Origin: Zavarzinia compransoris
GTDB taxonomy: Bacteria; Pseudomonadota; Alphaproteobacteria; Zavarziniales; Zavarziniaceae
NCBI RefSeq assembly: GCF_003173055.1
Contig: NZ_QGLF01000002.1
Location: 124,322-188,321, forward strand
Reading direction: 5' to 3'
Length of the DNA stretch: 64,000 bases
Of this stretch, positions 31,552-40,490 are shown piece after piece. Made by a program: the position numbers and the translations under genes. Within the stretch, counting starts at the first letter, position 1; each line of letters opens with the position of its first letter. Below the pieces are notes generated by a model. That model had not been told where the DNA came from, did not search any database, and saw only the letters and a program-made list of their open reading frames with translations.

Positions 31552-33272
31552 GCCAGGCCCCGCATCGGCGCCGGGTTTGCGGGCTTGGCCGGGGTCAGCA
31601 CGCGCTGGAGCACCTCGTCCCTGGGGCCGAAGGCGCGGACCATGCCGTCCGCCAGCATCAGGGCCTTGTTGGCCTGGGCCAGCGCCGAGGGGCGGTGGGC
31701 GACGATCAGGACCACGGCGCCCCCGGCCCTGGCCCGGGCGATGCCCTTGGCCAGGGCGGCCTCGCCCTCGGCGTCGAGATTGGCATTGGGCTCGTCGAGC
31801 AGCAGCAGGAAGGGATTGCGGAACAGGGCCCGGGCCAGGGCCACCCGCTGCCGCTGGCCGGCGGAAAGCGCCGCGCCCCCTTCGCCGATGGGCGTGTCGT
31901 AGCCCTGGGGCAGGCCGCGGATCAAGTGATCGACACCGGCGGCCCCCGCCGCGTCGAGGATTTCCGCCGTCGTCGCCTCGGGATCGAAGCGGGCGATATT
32001 CTCGGCGACGGTGCCGGCGAAGAGATCCACATGCTGCGGCAGGAAGCCGATGAAACGGCCCGCCGCCGGGGGCGACCATTGGCCGAGTTCCGCCCCGTCG
32101 AGGCGAATGCTGCCGCGCGCCGCGGGCCAGAGCCCGGCCAGGGCGCGGACCAGGGTCGATTTGCCCGCACCGCTGGGGCCGATGATGCCCAGCGCATCCC
32201 CGGCTTCCAATTGAAAGCCGACGTCTTTCAGCACCACCTGGCGCCCGCCGGGGACGGCGACGGTCAGGCCGGCGACCGTAAGCGTACGGGCAGGGGGCGG
32301 CAGGTCGACCGCGCTCGATCCCTCGGGAAAGGCGCCGAGCAGGGCTTCGATGCGCTTCCAGCCCTGGCGGGCGGCGATGAAGCCGCGCCAATGGCCGATG
32401 GCCAGTTCGACCGGGGCCAGCGCCCGCCCCAGCATGATCGACGAGGCGATGATGACCCCGCCCGTGACCTCGCCCGCGATCACCAGATAGGCGCCGAGGG
32501 CCAGCATCAGGGATTGCAGCAGCAGGCGGAAACTCTTCGAGATCGTGCCGAACAGCGAGGCGGTATCGGCCCCGCGCAGGTGGGCGGCGGCGGCCCCCCC
32601 GCTGGCCCGGCCCCAGCGTTCCCGCAGGCGCGGCACCATGCCGAGCGCGACCGCCGCCTCGGCATTGAGGACCGCCGCATCGCTCTGCCCCTGCGCCTCG
32701 GCGACGAGCTGGGCGGCGAGGCGCTGCGGCTGGCGGCCGAACCCTTCGGTCAGCGCCGTCAGGCCCGACAGCACGAGAATGCCGATGAGGCCGAGCACGC
32801 CGAGCCAGGGGTGAAGCACGAACAGCAGCCCGGCATAAAGGGGCAGCCACGGCAGGTCGAACAGCGCGCCCGGGCCGCCGCCGGCCAGGAAGGCGCGGAC
32901 CTGTTCGAGGTCGCGCAGCGGCCGCGGGCCCCGGCCATGGCCGGGCAGCAGCACGGCCTGGCGCAGGTCGGTCTCGAACAGGCGCGGCCCCAGGCGTTCC
33001 ACCAGCAGGCCGGCGATCCGGGCAAACATCCGCGTCCGCACCAGATCGATCGCGCCCTGCACGAGATAGAGGAAGACGACGATCGCCACCAGGGCGACCA
33101 GGGTCTGCACGCTGTAACTGGCCAGGACACGGTCGTAGACCTGCAGCATGAACAGGGGCCCGGTCAGCATCAGGACGTTGATCGCCCCGCTGAGCAGGGC
33201 GACCACGCCGAACCAGGGGCGGCAGGCCCGAAGGGCCGCCGCCGCGGGTTGATCGTTTGACGGGTTCCGCAT
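31548..33272 (-). CDS. Type I secretion ABC transporter, PrtD type
   Basis: 574 residues, the length of PrtD/LipB transporters and without the N-terminal C39-like domain of HlyB. About six membrane segments in the first 300 residues (starting GVVALLSGAINVLMLTGPLFMLQVYDRVL), then the ATPase with Walker A GPSGAGKST, signature LSAGQRQRVALARALF, Walker B LLLLDEPNANLD and switch His in IVAHRPS. It exports unfolded substrates with a C-terminal signal. Its start is 11 bases below the RTX gene stop, so the RTX protein is the expected substrate. Confidence 0.94.
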   Translation of the reverse strand: MRNPSNDQPAAAALRACRPWFGVVALLSGAINVLMLTGPLFMLQVYDRVLASYSVQTLVALVAIVVFLYLVQGAIDLVRTRMFARIAGLLVERLGPRLFETDLRQAVLLPGHGRGPRPLRDLEQVRAFLAGGGPGALFDLPWLPLYAGLLFVLHPWLGVLGLIGILVLSGLTALTEGFGRQPQRLAAQLVAEAQGQSDAAVLNAEAAVALGMVPRLRERWGRASGGAAAAHLRGADTASLFGTISKSFRLLLQSLMLALGAYLVIAGEVTGGVIIASSIMLGRALAPVELAIGHWRGFIAARQGWKRIEALLGAFPEGSSAVDLPPPARTLTVAGLTVAVPGGRQVVLKDVGFQLEAGDALGIIGPSGAGKSTLVRALAGLWPAARGSIRLDGAELGQWSPPAAGRFIGFLPQHVDLFAGTVAENIARFDPEATTAEILDAAGAAGVDHLIRGLPQGYDTPIGEGGAALSAGQRQRVALARALFRNPFLLLLDEPNANLDAEGEAALAKGIARARAGGAVVLIVAHRPSALAQANKALMLADGMVRAFGPRDEVLQRVLTPAKPANPAPMRGLA

Positions 33273-33283
33273 GTCGGGCGTGG

Positions 33284-36200
33284 TCAGAGGATGCGGAAAT
33301 CGTCACCGTGCCAGGACAGGAACTTGTTCTTCAGCACGGATGTCCGTCCCCAGCCGAACAGGCCGGGAAGATCGTCGGTGACGACGTCGGCGACGCTGGA
33401 CAGCAGGCCGCCCACCGCACCGCCGAGGGTCGGCAGCAGGCCGCCGAGATTGCCCGACAGGATAGGGGCGACACCGTCGACGATGATATCGCTGACGATC
33501 GGCAGGATATCGTCGACGAGGAGGCTCGTCGTCACCGAGACCGCCCCCCCGACGACATCCGAGAGGACCGGCGCCGCGAATTCGAACAGATCGTCCGCCG
33601 CCGCCTGCGGCCCTTCGGCCCCCATGGTCAGGGCCGGCACGATGTCGTCCGCGACGAGATCGCCGATCACCGGCAGGACGTCGCCGACGAAATCCGCCGT
33701 CGCCGGCAGCAGATCGCCGAGAACCGTGCCGACGGCCGGCACCACCGCCTCGCCCACCCCGGCGACCACGTGCCCCAGGTTGCCCAGCAGCCCGGTGAGC
33801 GTTCCGCTCAGCCAGGCGCCGGGGTCGACCGCCGCCGCGCCGGTCAGCAGGGGGGCGACCGTATCGGTCAGCACGTCCTGGACCAGGGGAACGACGTCGT
33901 CGACCACCACCGCCGTCACCGGGCCGACCAGCGTATCGACGGCGCCGGTGAGCGCGGGTACCGCGAACTCGAAAGTATCGCCCAGCAAGGTTTCGAGCGT
34001 GTCGAAATCCCCCGCCAGGGCCGGGATCAGGCCCTCGACGATCAGCTTCTGGCTGATCGCCGGCACGGCGTCGGTCAGCAGGAAATCGCTCAGCACCGGC
34101 AGGAGGATGCCGACCGCTTCGCCGAGCGCGGGCAGGACGATCGCCGCCGTGCCCTCGACGACGAGGCCGAGGTCATGCAGCACGGCGACGAGGCCGGGCC
34201 CCAGGGCTGCGAAATCGCCGGTGAAGAGCGGCACCACCCCATCCTCGAACACGGTGGTCAGGAAGGGGCCGAGATCGTCGGTGAGGAACTGGAGCACCGC
34301 GGGCAGCAGGATTCCCACCGCCTCGACCGAGGCGGGGGTGACGGTTTCCGGTGCGGTGGCGAGGCCCTCGACGAGATTGGCGACGATCAGGGTGACGGCG
34401 ACGCGAGCATCGATCCGGCCCCGGTCCAGCCAGACGTCGATCGCCGTCGGGCGCAGGCTAGTGCCGTCGTCGAAGACGATCGCCTCGACGCCGCCATAGC
34501 CGCCGGAGAGGAAGCCGTCCTTCAGGGTGACGGTGCCGCCGTCGCCGGCCCCGGCGGTGCTTTCCGCCACGATGACGATGATGTCGTTGCCATCGGCCGA
34601 GAGGGTGACGGCGGCGGGATCGATGCCGCGCAGGTGCAACCTGTCCGCCTTGCCGCCGTCGATCCCCTCGACGATCGTGTCGTTGCCGTTGTGCCGGGCG
34701 TAGAGGTAAGTGTCGTCGCCGGTGCCGCCGGCCAGCGTATCGTCGCCGGCCCGCCCGTCGATCAGGTCGCCGACGGCGCTGCCCTCGACGCTGTCGTTCC
34801 CGAGCGTGCCCAGGTGGGTGACAATGGTGCCGTCGCTCGGCTCGGCCCGGGCCAGTAGGTCGGCCTTGGTCCAGATGGCGCCATTGCCGAACACGACGCG
34901 CTCGATCCCGCCGTGCTCCGCGAACTGGTCCGTCAGGTCGATGCGGCCGTCGGCACCGCCGTTGACGAGCAGGATCAATTTGTCGGCATGCTGGATCACC
35001 CGCACTTCGGCCGCGGCAATGTCGCCGAGGACCAGGGTGTCGTGATCGCTGGCGGCGCCCTTGTCGGCGATGCGGTCGTTGCCGTCGCCGCGCGTGAAGA
35101 AATAGGTGTCGTTGCCGACGCCGCCGGACAAGACGTCGTCGCCCGCGCGCCCCATCAGGAAATCGCCGCCTGCCGTACCGGAGAGGGGTTCATTCGCCGC
35201 CGTCCCGACGAACACGCGGTTGTAGATCGCCTGTTCAAGGGTGAAGGGGAGGTTCTGGGCGGCGAAGGTGGCCTGGAAATCGTTCCAGACATTTCCATTG
35301 GGCAGGCCGAGACCTTTGGTCAACTCTTCCAGCAGGGTACGGGCAGAACCCCATTGGCCCCAATAGTCGGCCGCAGCATCAAGATCGGCGGGCGCATCAT
35401 TGGCGAGGAGGGCCGGCAGGTTGGCGAAGCCCGACGGGAGAATAAAGGTATCGGCGGCGAAATCGTGACCGATTTCACTGAAGACCTGATGCATGGAGCC
35501 GAAAATCATCAGCCGCGTGCCGACCGCTGTTGCCAGCGTATCGAAAGCACCCTCAAGCAGATTGCCCTGGTGCCAGAAAAGGGGATCGTCGCTGCCCCTG
35601 AAGTTGTAGCTCTGCCCAACGAATTTCTCGAGAACGGCCAGTTTTCGAGCGTCGACATAGGGGCCTCGGCTGCCGGCGGCGATAGTCTCGACTCCCGCCC
35701 AGCGATAGAGGATGGGCAGGACCGCCGCTGTCAGCGCAGCTTTGTCTGCAACCGTCTGGGCATCAAGGTCCTGAACCAGCGATTTCAAGACGGGGTCCAG
35801 GCTCATGGCGATCCACAAGTCCGGCACGGTGCCGTAGCCGCGAAGGTTGGGCAATGCCACGACATCGGGGTCATATTCGATATCGCCTTCATAGCGGGAA
35901 AGGGCGGTGTCATTGGCGAAATAGGCCTCGGCAACTTCGCCGGTGCTGCCATTGGCTCGCTGATAGCTGCCCAAAGCCCCGATCATATTGCCGTTGACCA
36001 TATGCTCGATCGGGGTAGCGGCCAGATTGATCGCCGTGATGCCGTGCTGCGCCAGAGTCTTCAGTTCGCCGGCATCGGTCTGACCGTCGCCATCGGCATC
36101 GACCCAGAGCTTCAGGCTGGCGAATTCCGGGTCCAAGGCATTGATGACCCCGTCACCGTTGGAGTCGAGTGTCGACAGGGCGGCAAAGCCGCCGATCTCG

Positions 36201-37759
36201 GCATTGCCGAACAGTTCGCTGATGCCGTTGACGATGCCGTCGCCATTGCGGTCGACCACCAGGAAGCCGTCGTCGGGGCCAACCCAACCGGTATGCACGG
36301 CGAACCCCGTCCCATGAAGATCGAATAGGGCATTGGAGGTTGCAAGAGGGGTCAGATTGACCCCGTTTCCGCCCAGATCCAGGATGATCGGATCGATGAT
36401 GCTTTGCGCGAAATGAGCCAAGATCGAACTCATCGCGGCGGCAAGGCCGAGCGGGGTCGCAGCCGTGCCAAGCAGGAAGGAGTTGATGAAATTGGCGACC
36501 GCCGGGGAAATTTCCTGCAGTTGCTGCATGATATCGTCGGGCAGCATGGACAATGCTTCGGCCGGATCGTTCCACAGGTCTTCAGCGAATGAAACGAAAC
36601 CGTCGAGAATGTCTTCCGCGTATTCGCTGCCCAGATAGGAAGCGCCGACACTGAGGACTAAAACCACGCCACCGGCAACCCACCCCACAGGGCCGGTCAG
36701 AACCAATCCTCCAACGACCGCCGCCGCGATACGGGTGACAAGGATCCCCCCCAAAGCACCGCCCGCTTCGCTGGCCAAAAACTCTTTCAGGATGTCAAAG
36801 GCCCCTTGAACGTCGCCGCGCTCCACAGCGGCCATTGCGTCCTTCGCCGCGATGGCAGTTCCAAGCAGTGTCCCGAGAACGCCGAAACGATGGAGGTATT
36901 TTGCGCCCGCTGCCAGATCTTCAGGTGAAGGATGGTTCTTTAAGAAATTTATGCGTCCCGCTTCGCTTCCGATCGTGTCGCCGGCATTCAAATGCCCAAG
37001 GCCGGAACTTTCGAGACCTTTGCCGATACCGATGGTCCTTGATACCGTCCCATTGGGACTCGTGTATTCGTAAACTGGAGAATTGTGCCAGATATCGGCT
37101 GATTTGGCATTTACCGCATGGGCAAGATTTTCACGCGCCTGGGTAGGTGAAAGACCATCGGCGATATCGTTGTTATAAGCTGTCCTCAGGATATCAATAT
37201 CGATCCCATTTATTTTTGTAATATTCGGATTTGCCATGGCTGTTGGCAATTCCGTAAGGACAAAGGCTCTTTCGAACGACGCATTTGGAGTTACAGTTAT
37301 GATTTCACCAGAGTGGCTTGCAATGAATCTCTCGGAGGCTTGATCCCAAACCCCTCTATCCCCTTGCGCTGATGTCCCGTACAGAAATGAATTCTTTAAC
37401 TTAACTTGATCGGGATTCGAATTCGGAAACCTTGGGTCTGAGTTTGGGAAAACTTCATTTAAGGCCCCATTATAAGCGTCTAATTTTGCCAATTTTGCAA
37501 AATGGGTGTTGTCAATAGTAGATATTTTGTCCGGATTTTCTTTCCATATTCTTTCTGATATTTCCGACGAGTCAATATTTTCGGAAATCTGACCGCTATA
37601 AACAACTGCAATATTTTTAATCTTCCCATCGAGCTGATCAACCGATGTCCTGGAGAGAACATCGCGTATTTGCTCGGCTGTTATTGTCTCGTTCCTCTCG
37701 TGAGCAAGGGTCATCAGTAACTCAAGTTCTTTTCCTGCTTGTTCCGCTGTAAGGGTCAT
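33284..37759 (-). CDS. Large RTX-type secreted protein, candidate toxin
   Basis: 1491 residues without a single cysteine, typical of type I secretion substrates. Order: a unique N-terminal part (1-310) coded by AT-rich DNA in its first 200 residues; a hydrophobic Gly-rich stretch (about 330-385, LVTRIAAAVVGGLVLTGPVG); an EF-hand-like block (about 497-566) with DRNGDG, DSNGDG and DADGDGQTD; RTX nonapeptides at about 866-893 and 999-1026 (GRAGDDVLSGGVGND, GRAGDDTLAGGTGDD); an acidic hydrophobic repeat region (1120-1471) with one Lys and no Arg; and a C-terminal tail ending HGDDFRIL, of the acidic-then-hydrophobic form of PrtD-type export signals. No enzymatic motif is recognised. It overlaps an upstream small gene by 4 bases. 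Toxin activity is an inference from context; an adhesin is the main alternative. Confidence 0.88.
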   Translation of the reverse strand: MTLTAEQAGKELELLMTLAHERNETITAEQIRDVLSRTSVDQLDGKIKNIAVVYSGQISENIDSSEISERIWKENPDKISTIDNTHFAKLAKLDAYNGALNEVFPNSDPRFPNSNPDQVKLKNSFLYGTSAQGDRGVWDQASERFIASHSGEIITVTPNASFERAFVLTELPTAMANPNITKINGIDIDILRTAYNNDIADGLSPTQARENLAHAVNAKSADIWHNSPVYEYTSPNGTVSRTIGIGKGLESSGLGHLNAGDTIGSEAGRINFLKNHPSPEDLAAGAKYLHRFGVLGTLLGTAIAAKDAMAAVERGDVQGAFDILKEFLASEAGGALGGILVTRIAAAVVGGLVLTGPVGWVAGGVVLVLSVGASYLGSEYAEDILDGFVSFAEDLWNDPAEALSMLPDDIMQQLQEISPAVANFINSFLLGTAATPLGLAAAMSSILAHFAQSIIDPIILDLGGNGVNLTPLATSNALFDLHGTGFAVHTGWVGPDDGFLVVDRNGDGIVNGISELFGNAEIGGFAALSTLDSNGDGVINALDPEFASLKLWVDADGDGQTDAGELKTLAQHGITAINLAATPIEHMVNGNMIGALGSYQRANGSTGEVAEAYFANDTALSRYEGDIEYDPDVVALPNLRGYGTVPDLWIAMSLDPVLKSLVQDLDAQTVADKAALTAAVLPILYRWAGVETIAAGSRGPYVDARKLAVLEKFVGQSYNFRGSDDPLFWHQGNLLEGAFDTLATAVGTRLMIFGSMHQVFSEIGHDFAADTFILPSGFANLPALLANDAPADLDAAADYWGQWGSARTLLEELTKGLGLPNGNVWNDFQATFAAQNLPFTLEQAIYNRVFVGTAANEPLSGTAGGDFLMGRAGDDVLSGGVGNDTYFFTRGDGNDRIADKGAASDHDTLVLGDIAAAEVRVIQHADKLILLVNGGADGRIDLTDQFAEHGGIERVVFGNGAIWTKADLLARAEPSDGTIVTHLGTLGNDSVEGSAVGDLIDGRAGDDTLAGGTGDDTYLYARHNGNDTIVEGIDGGKADRLHLRGIDPAAVTLSADGNDIIVIVAESTAGAGDGGTVTLKDGFLSGGYGGVEAIVFDDGTSLRPTAIDVWLDRGRIDARVAVTLIVANLVEGLATAPETVTPASVEAVGILLPAVLQFLTDDLGPFLTTVFEDGVVPLFTGDFAALGPGLVAVLHDLGLVVEGTAAIVLPALGEAVGILLPVLSDFLLTDAVPAISQKLIVEGLIPALAGDFDTLETLLGDTFEFAVPALTGAVDTLVGPVTAVVVDDVVPLVQDVLTDTVAPLLTGAAAVDPGAWLSGTLTGLLGNLGHVVAGVGEAVVPAVGTVLGDLLPATADFVGDVLPVIGDLVADDIVPALTMGAEGPQAAADDLFEFAAPVLSDVVGGAVSVTTSLLVDDILPIVSDIIVDGVAPILSGNLGGLLPTLGGAVGGLLSSVADVVTDDLPGLFGWGRTSVLKNKFLSWHGDDFRIL

Positions 37760-38307
37760 AATTTTTTCCCCTCGAAAATTCGGCTATTAATAATTTTTTC
37801 GATCTCCTCTTGAGAAAGGGGAATATTTGGAATTAAGCCTGTAGTATCAATATTTTGATAAACAAAAATGGCAATCCCTTCCTTGCGGCACTCTGGTCCA
37901 TTTCCCATTGTCCCATATTCTATAAATGCAAGCATTGCCAACAAAGTCATGAGAATTTTTTCCTCATGATTTAATGTAACTGCTGGCGGATATATTGATG
38001 GGTAACCGCCAAGATCGCGGAATTGGCGCTCAATAAAGATAGGGTCGGTCAGGCCAAAAATTCCCCATAGATGACTTTTCCAATTCCCATTAATAAGATT
38101 TTGTCCGACATCAAAATATAAAGATTTTCCCTGATGGTAGAAACAAAAAACTTGCGATGAATAATATGTTTCTCTATTTTCATTTTTGAATAAGTAAGAG
38201 AGATGCGAATTTTTTGATTTGTCAACAACCCATTTACTGCCAATGCCGGACCACTTCCTTCCATTCGGGGTGTCGATAATTGGTGCATTCTCAACTTTGT
38301 ATAACAT
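37756..38307 (-). CDS. Small paralogous protein of the RTX locus, copy 1 (candidate immunity protein)
   Basis: 183 residues, ATG 38307, TAGGAGAG ribosome site. No known family recognised. Conserved with the next two genes: KVENAPIIDTPNGRKW, NSHLSYLF, FCF.....SLYFD, GNWK..LW.IFG, GGYPSIYPP, LAMLAFIEYG and YQNIDTTGLIPNIPLSQEEIE. No signal peptide or membrane segment, hence presumably cytoplasmic. DNA is clearly AT-rich against its surroundings. Its stop overlaps the RTX start (ATGA), so it is made just before the secreted protein. Immunity against the RTX protein, or a chaperone for it, are the two natural readings. Confidence 0.85.
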   Translation of the reverse strand: MLYKVENAPIIDTPNGRKWSGIGSKWVVDKSKNSHLSYLFKNENRETYYSSQVFCFYHQGKSLYFDVGQNLINGNWKSHLWGIFGLTDPIFIERQFRDLGGYPSIYPPAVTLNHEEKILMTLLAMLAFIEYGTMGNGPECRKEGIAIFVYQNIDTTGLIPNIPLSQEEIEKIINSRIFEGKKL

Positions 38308-38411
38308 GAAAGCTCTCCTATGAGAAATTTCGTTCTTTAAAATCCGAAGATGGCCTCTCCAGACTTCACCCGTGTGCGCTTCGGTGAACTCGTCTACGCA
38401 TTACATCTTTC

Positions 38412-39068
38412 CTAAGGCGAGTGGACAAAAATGATGCGCCTTAGTGTTTGATTTTCCGACCGAAGGGCGACTACGGGTGTTGACCCTAGAAAGCAATGGG
38501 GATTCACTGTTTTTCGAAGTTGGTGCCCAATATCTTTCAAGTAGATTTCGAGGATCGTTTCGATTTCCTCGACGGAAAGAGGTGTGCTTGGAATCCGCCC
38601 GGTCTTGTCTATGTTTTGTTTGACATAAACAGTGGCGCCACGCTCCCGATCCTTTGGCGAATTTGCAATTTCGCCGTAATCGATAAACGCTCGCATTGCC
38701 AATAGAAGCAGAAGTGTTTTCTCGTGATCGACTAAGGGGCTTGGGGCGGGATAAAAAGCAGGATAGCCGCCGATACGCATAAATTCTTTATCAAGGAATT
38801 CAATTGATGTTGATCCGAATATATTAAATAATCTCTTCCTCCAATTTCCATCAATAAATGAAGTTCTTGCGTTTAAGTAAATAGATCTGTTCTCCTTCAC
38901 AAAGCAGAAAACGTCATGGTAAATTCCTTTTTCCCTGTCTTCGTCTTTAAATAAGTATGAGAGGTGGGATTTATTTATTTGATCATTAACATACTTACGG
39001 CCAGATCCTTGCCATTTGCGGCCATTGGGCATGTCGAACTCAGGTGAATCTTCAACTGTGTATGGCAT
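38412..39068 (-). CDS. Small paralogous protein of the RTX locus, copy 2
   Basis: 218 residues, ATG 39068 with AGAGGATCCC upstream. It is much closer to copy 3 than to copy 1; both begin MPYTVEDSPE and contain FCFVKE, TSFIDGNW or TSFIDGDW, LFNIFG, MGGYP or IGGYP, LAMRAFIDYG and QNIDKTG. The last 40 residues (from LKDIGHQLRKTV) are not shared with the other copies and may come from a frame change or fusion at the 3' end. AT-rich. The gene is followed by a 104-base gap to copy 1 in which I see nothing. Confidence 0.8.
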   Translation of the reverse strand: MPYTVEDSPEFDMPNGRKWQGSGRKYVNDQINKSHLSYLFKDEDREKGIYHDVFCFVKENRSIYLNARTSFIDGNWRKRLFNIFGSTSIEFLDKEFMRIGGYPAFYPAPSPLVDHEKTLLLLLAMRAFIDYGEIANSPKDRERGATVYVKQNIDKTGRIPSTPLSVEEIETILEIYLKDIGHQLRKTVNPHCFLGSTPVVALRSENQTLRRIIFVHSP

Positions 39069-39276
39069 GGGATCCTCTAAGCGAAATTAATCACGATTCG
39101 ACCCAGGCGCATCTGGCGCCATTGGCCATCCAGGAAGGGGCGCAGCTTGGGATCTATTTCTATTTTTCCCAACAACTTTAGGGAATTTCCTTCCGAATCC
39201 AACGCATCAATTCCCCATTTTGGGCGAATGTGTGCGATGCTCCATGAATTTCAACCCATTCGGGAGTGATTGGAAG
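39065..39276. repeat. Duplicated upstream segment, copy A
   Basis: Aligns with 40216-40424 over about 210 bases: both start at CATGGGATCCTC, share ATTGxxCATCCxGGxAA, GGGATCTxTTT, GGAATTTC or GGAAATTTC, AATCCAACG and end at CATTCGGGxGTGATTGGAAG. Each lies directly upstream of a paralogous small gene, so gene and flank were duplicated together. On the minus strand copy A carries an open stretch ending at 39178 (LPITPEWVEIHGASHTF and 15 more residues); in copy B that frame is broken by stops. It may be the tail of a lost gene of this cassette. Confidence 0.65.
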
Positions 39277-39362
39277 ATGTGTGGTGCGGAGGTGTTATGT
39301 GTGGTTGTTGTTATAATTTACTAATTTTATATGTATTATTCGGCACTCCGATTATTTTGCTT

Positions 39363-39485
39363 TCAGAAACCAGCCTTCGGCTTGGGTCCGCGTTCGGCGG
39401 GCTGGAGCATGTGGCCTGTTTGCCGCTCCAGGTCTTCGATGAAGGTCCCGGCGCCAATAGGGAGGGCGGCCTCGCTCAACGCGAT
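39363..39485 (-). pseudogene. C-terminal scrap of a REP-associated (IS200-like) transposase
   Basis: Forty codons read GTFIEDLERQTGHMLQPAERG and then PKPKAGF before the stop. The pattern F-x-LE-x-TG-x-L-P-x-RGPKPK is the usual end of RAYT/Y1-type tyrosine transposases as I know them. Upstream of an in-frame stop the similarity ends, and the surrounding GC-rich block (about 39360-39670) contrasts with the AT-rich genes on each side. It is a remnant, not a functional element. Confidence 0.5.
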
Positions 39486-39670
39486 TCATCATCCCTCACA
39501 ACGCGTTTCGGTGCCCAGATCTCCCGATCATTGTGCCATGGCCGCGCTTCGCTATGCCGCCTTCACCCCTGTCCGGGCCCGCGCCGCCGACAGAGCGACG
39601 GATCGGCCCGCTCGGTTCGGCACCGGGCGATACGATCGCCCAAAGCCGAAAACGGTCCCCTGGAAATCAA

Positions 39671-40219
39671 TCAAGGGGCGTCGATGTCTTGGCGGCGTTT
39701 GAGAATTGTTTCGATGTCCTCGACGGAAAGGGGCGTGTTTGGAATCCATCCGGTCTTGTCGATGTTCTGTCTGACGAAGACGGTGGCGCCGTGCTCCCGG
39801 TCCTTTGGCGAATTGCCAATTTGGCCGAAGTCGATAAACGCTCGCATCGCCATTAAGAGCAGCAGCGCTTTCTCGTTATCGTCCAAAGGGCCCGGCTCAG
39901 GATAAAATGAGGGATAACCGCCCATGCGCCTGAATTCTGTTCGAAGAGATTCGCTTGTGGTGATTCCAAATATATTGAATAATTTTCTTTTCCAATCTCC
40001 ATCAATGAAGGATGTATTTACGTTAAGGAATATGGATTTTTTCTCTTTAACAAAGCAAAAAATTTGATGAGAGGTCCCTTTGTCTCTATTTATTTCCCTG
40101 AATAAATATGAGAGATAAGAATTATCGTTTCTGTCAAAAACGAATTTATCTGAGGGGTTTCGCCATTTTTGGCCGTTAATCAGATAAATTTCCGGTGAAT
40201 CCTCGACTGTGTAGGGCAT
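39671..40219 (-). CDS. Small paralogous protein of the RTX locus, copy 3
   Basis: 182 residues, ATG 40219 with GGAGGATCCC just upstream. Shares with copy 2 about two thirds of its residues by eye, including NSYLSYLF, FCFVKEKKSIFLNVN, LFNIFG, GGYPSFYPEP, LLLMAMRAFIDFG, NSPKDREHGATVFVRQNIDKTG and TPLSVEDIETIL. Family unknown; soluble. It is the first gene on this strand, so any promoter of the locus is likely to be in the 325 bases above it, which contain repeat copy B. A perfect CCCGAAT/ATTCGGG hairpin (40391-40397, 40406-40412) lies there. Confidence 0.82.
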   Translation of the reverse strand: MPYTVEDSPEIYLINGQKWRNPSDKFVFDRNDNSYLSYLFREINRDKGTSHQIFCFVKEKKSIFLNVNTSFIDGDWKRKLFNIFGITTSESLRTEFRRMGGYPSFYPEPGPLDDNEKALLLLMAMRAFIDFGQIGNSPKDREHGATVFVRQNIDKTGWIPNTPLSVEDIETILKRRQDIDAP

Positions 40220-40424
40220 GGGATCCTCCAGGCAAACTCGATCATGACACGTGCTAGGCGTGCTTGCCGCTATTGATCATCCGGGAAAGCGTGTGGCTGG
40301 GGATCTGTTTTTTCATGCGATCTCGACAACTGCAGGAAATTTCACGCCCAATCCAACGTTTCGATGCCCTATTTGGGCTACCCATTCATGCCCGAATTTC
40401 AAGTCATTCGGGCGTGATTGGAAG
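40216..40424. repeat. Duplicated upstream segment, copy B
   Basis: Counterpart of 39065-39276. In this copy the reading frame corresponding to the one in copy A (LPITPE at its start) is interrupted by TGA, which shows that at least one copy has decayed. The hairpin CCCGAAT/ATTCGGG inside it is broken in copy A. The stretch down to 40490 shows no other feature. Confidence 0.6.
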
Positions 40425-40490
40425 GGATACGGTGCAGGTGCGGTAGAGGGGGGCGTCGCATGGCGTTGCATCGGGGCTGCCTTGCCCCTT

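Noticed and set aside
33257-34858. A 533-codon plus-strand frame opposite the RTX C terminus
   Set aside because: It mirrors the biased codons of the repeat domain; its own translation consists of charged repeats created by reading GAC/GTC codons in reverse.
38412-38530. Frameshift correction at the 3' end of small gene copy 2
   Set aside because: The unique tail looks like a frame change, but I could not find a second frame that clearly restores similarity, so the gene is left as read.
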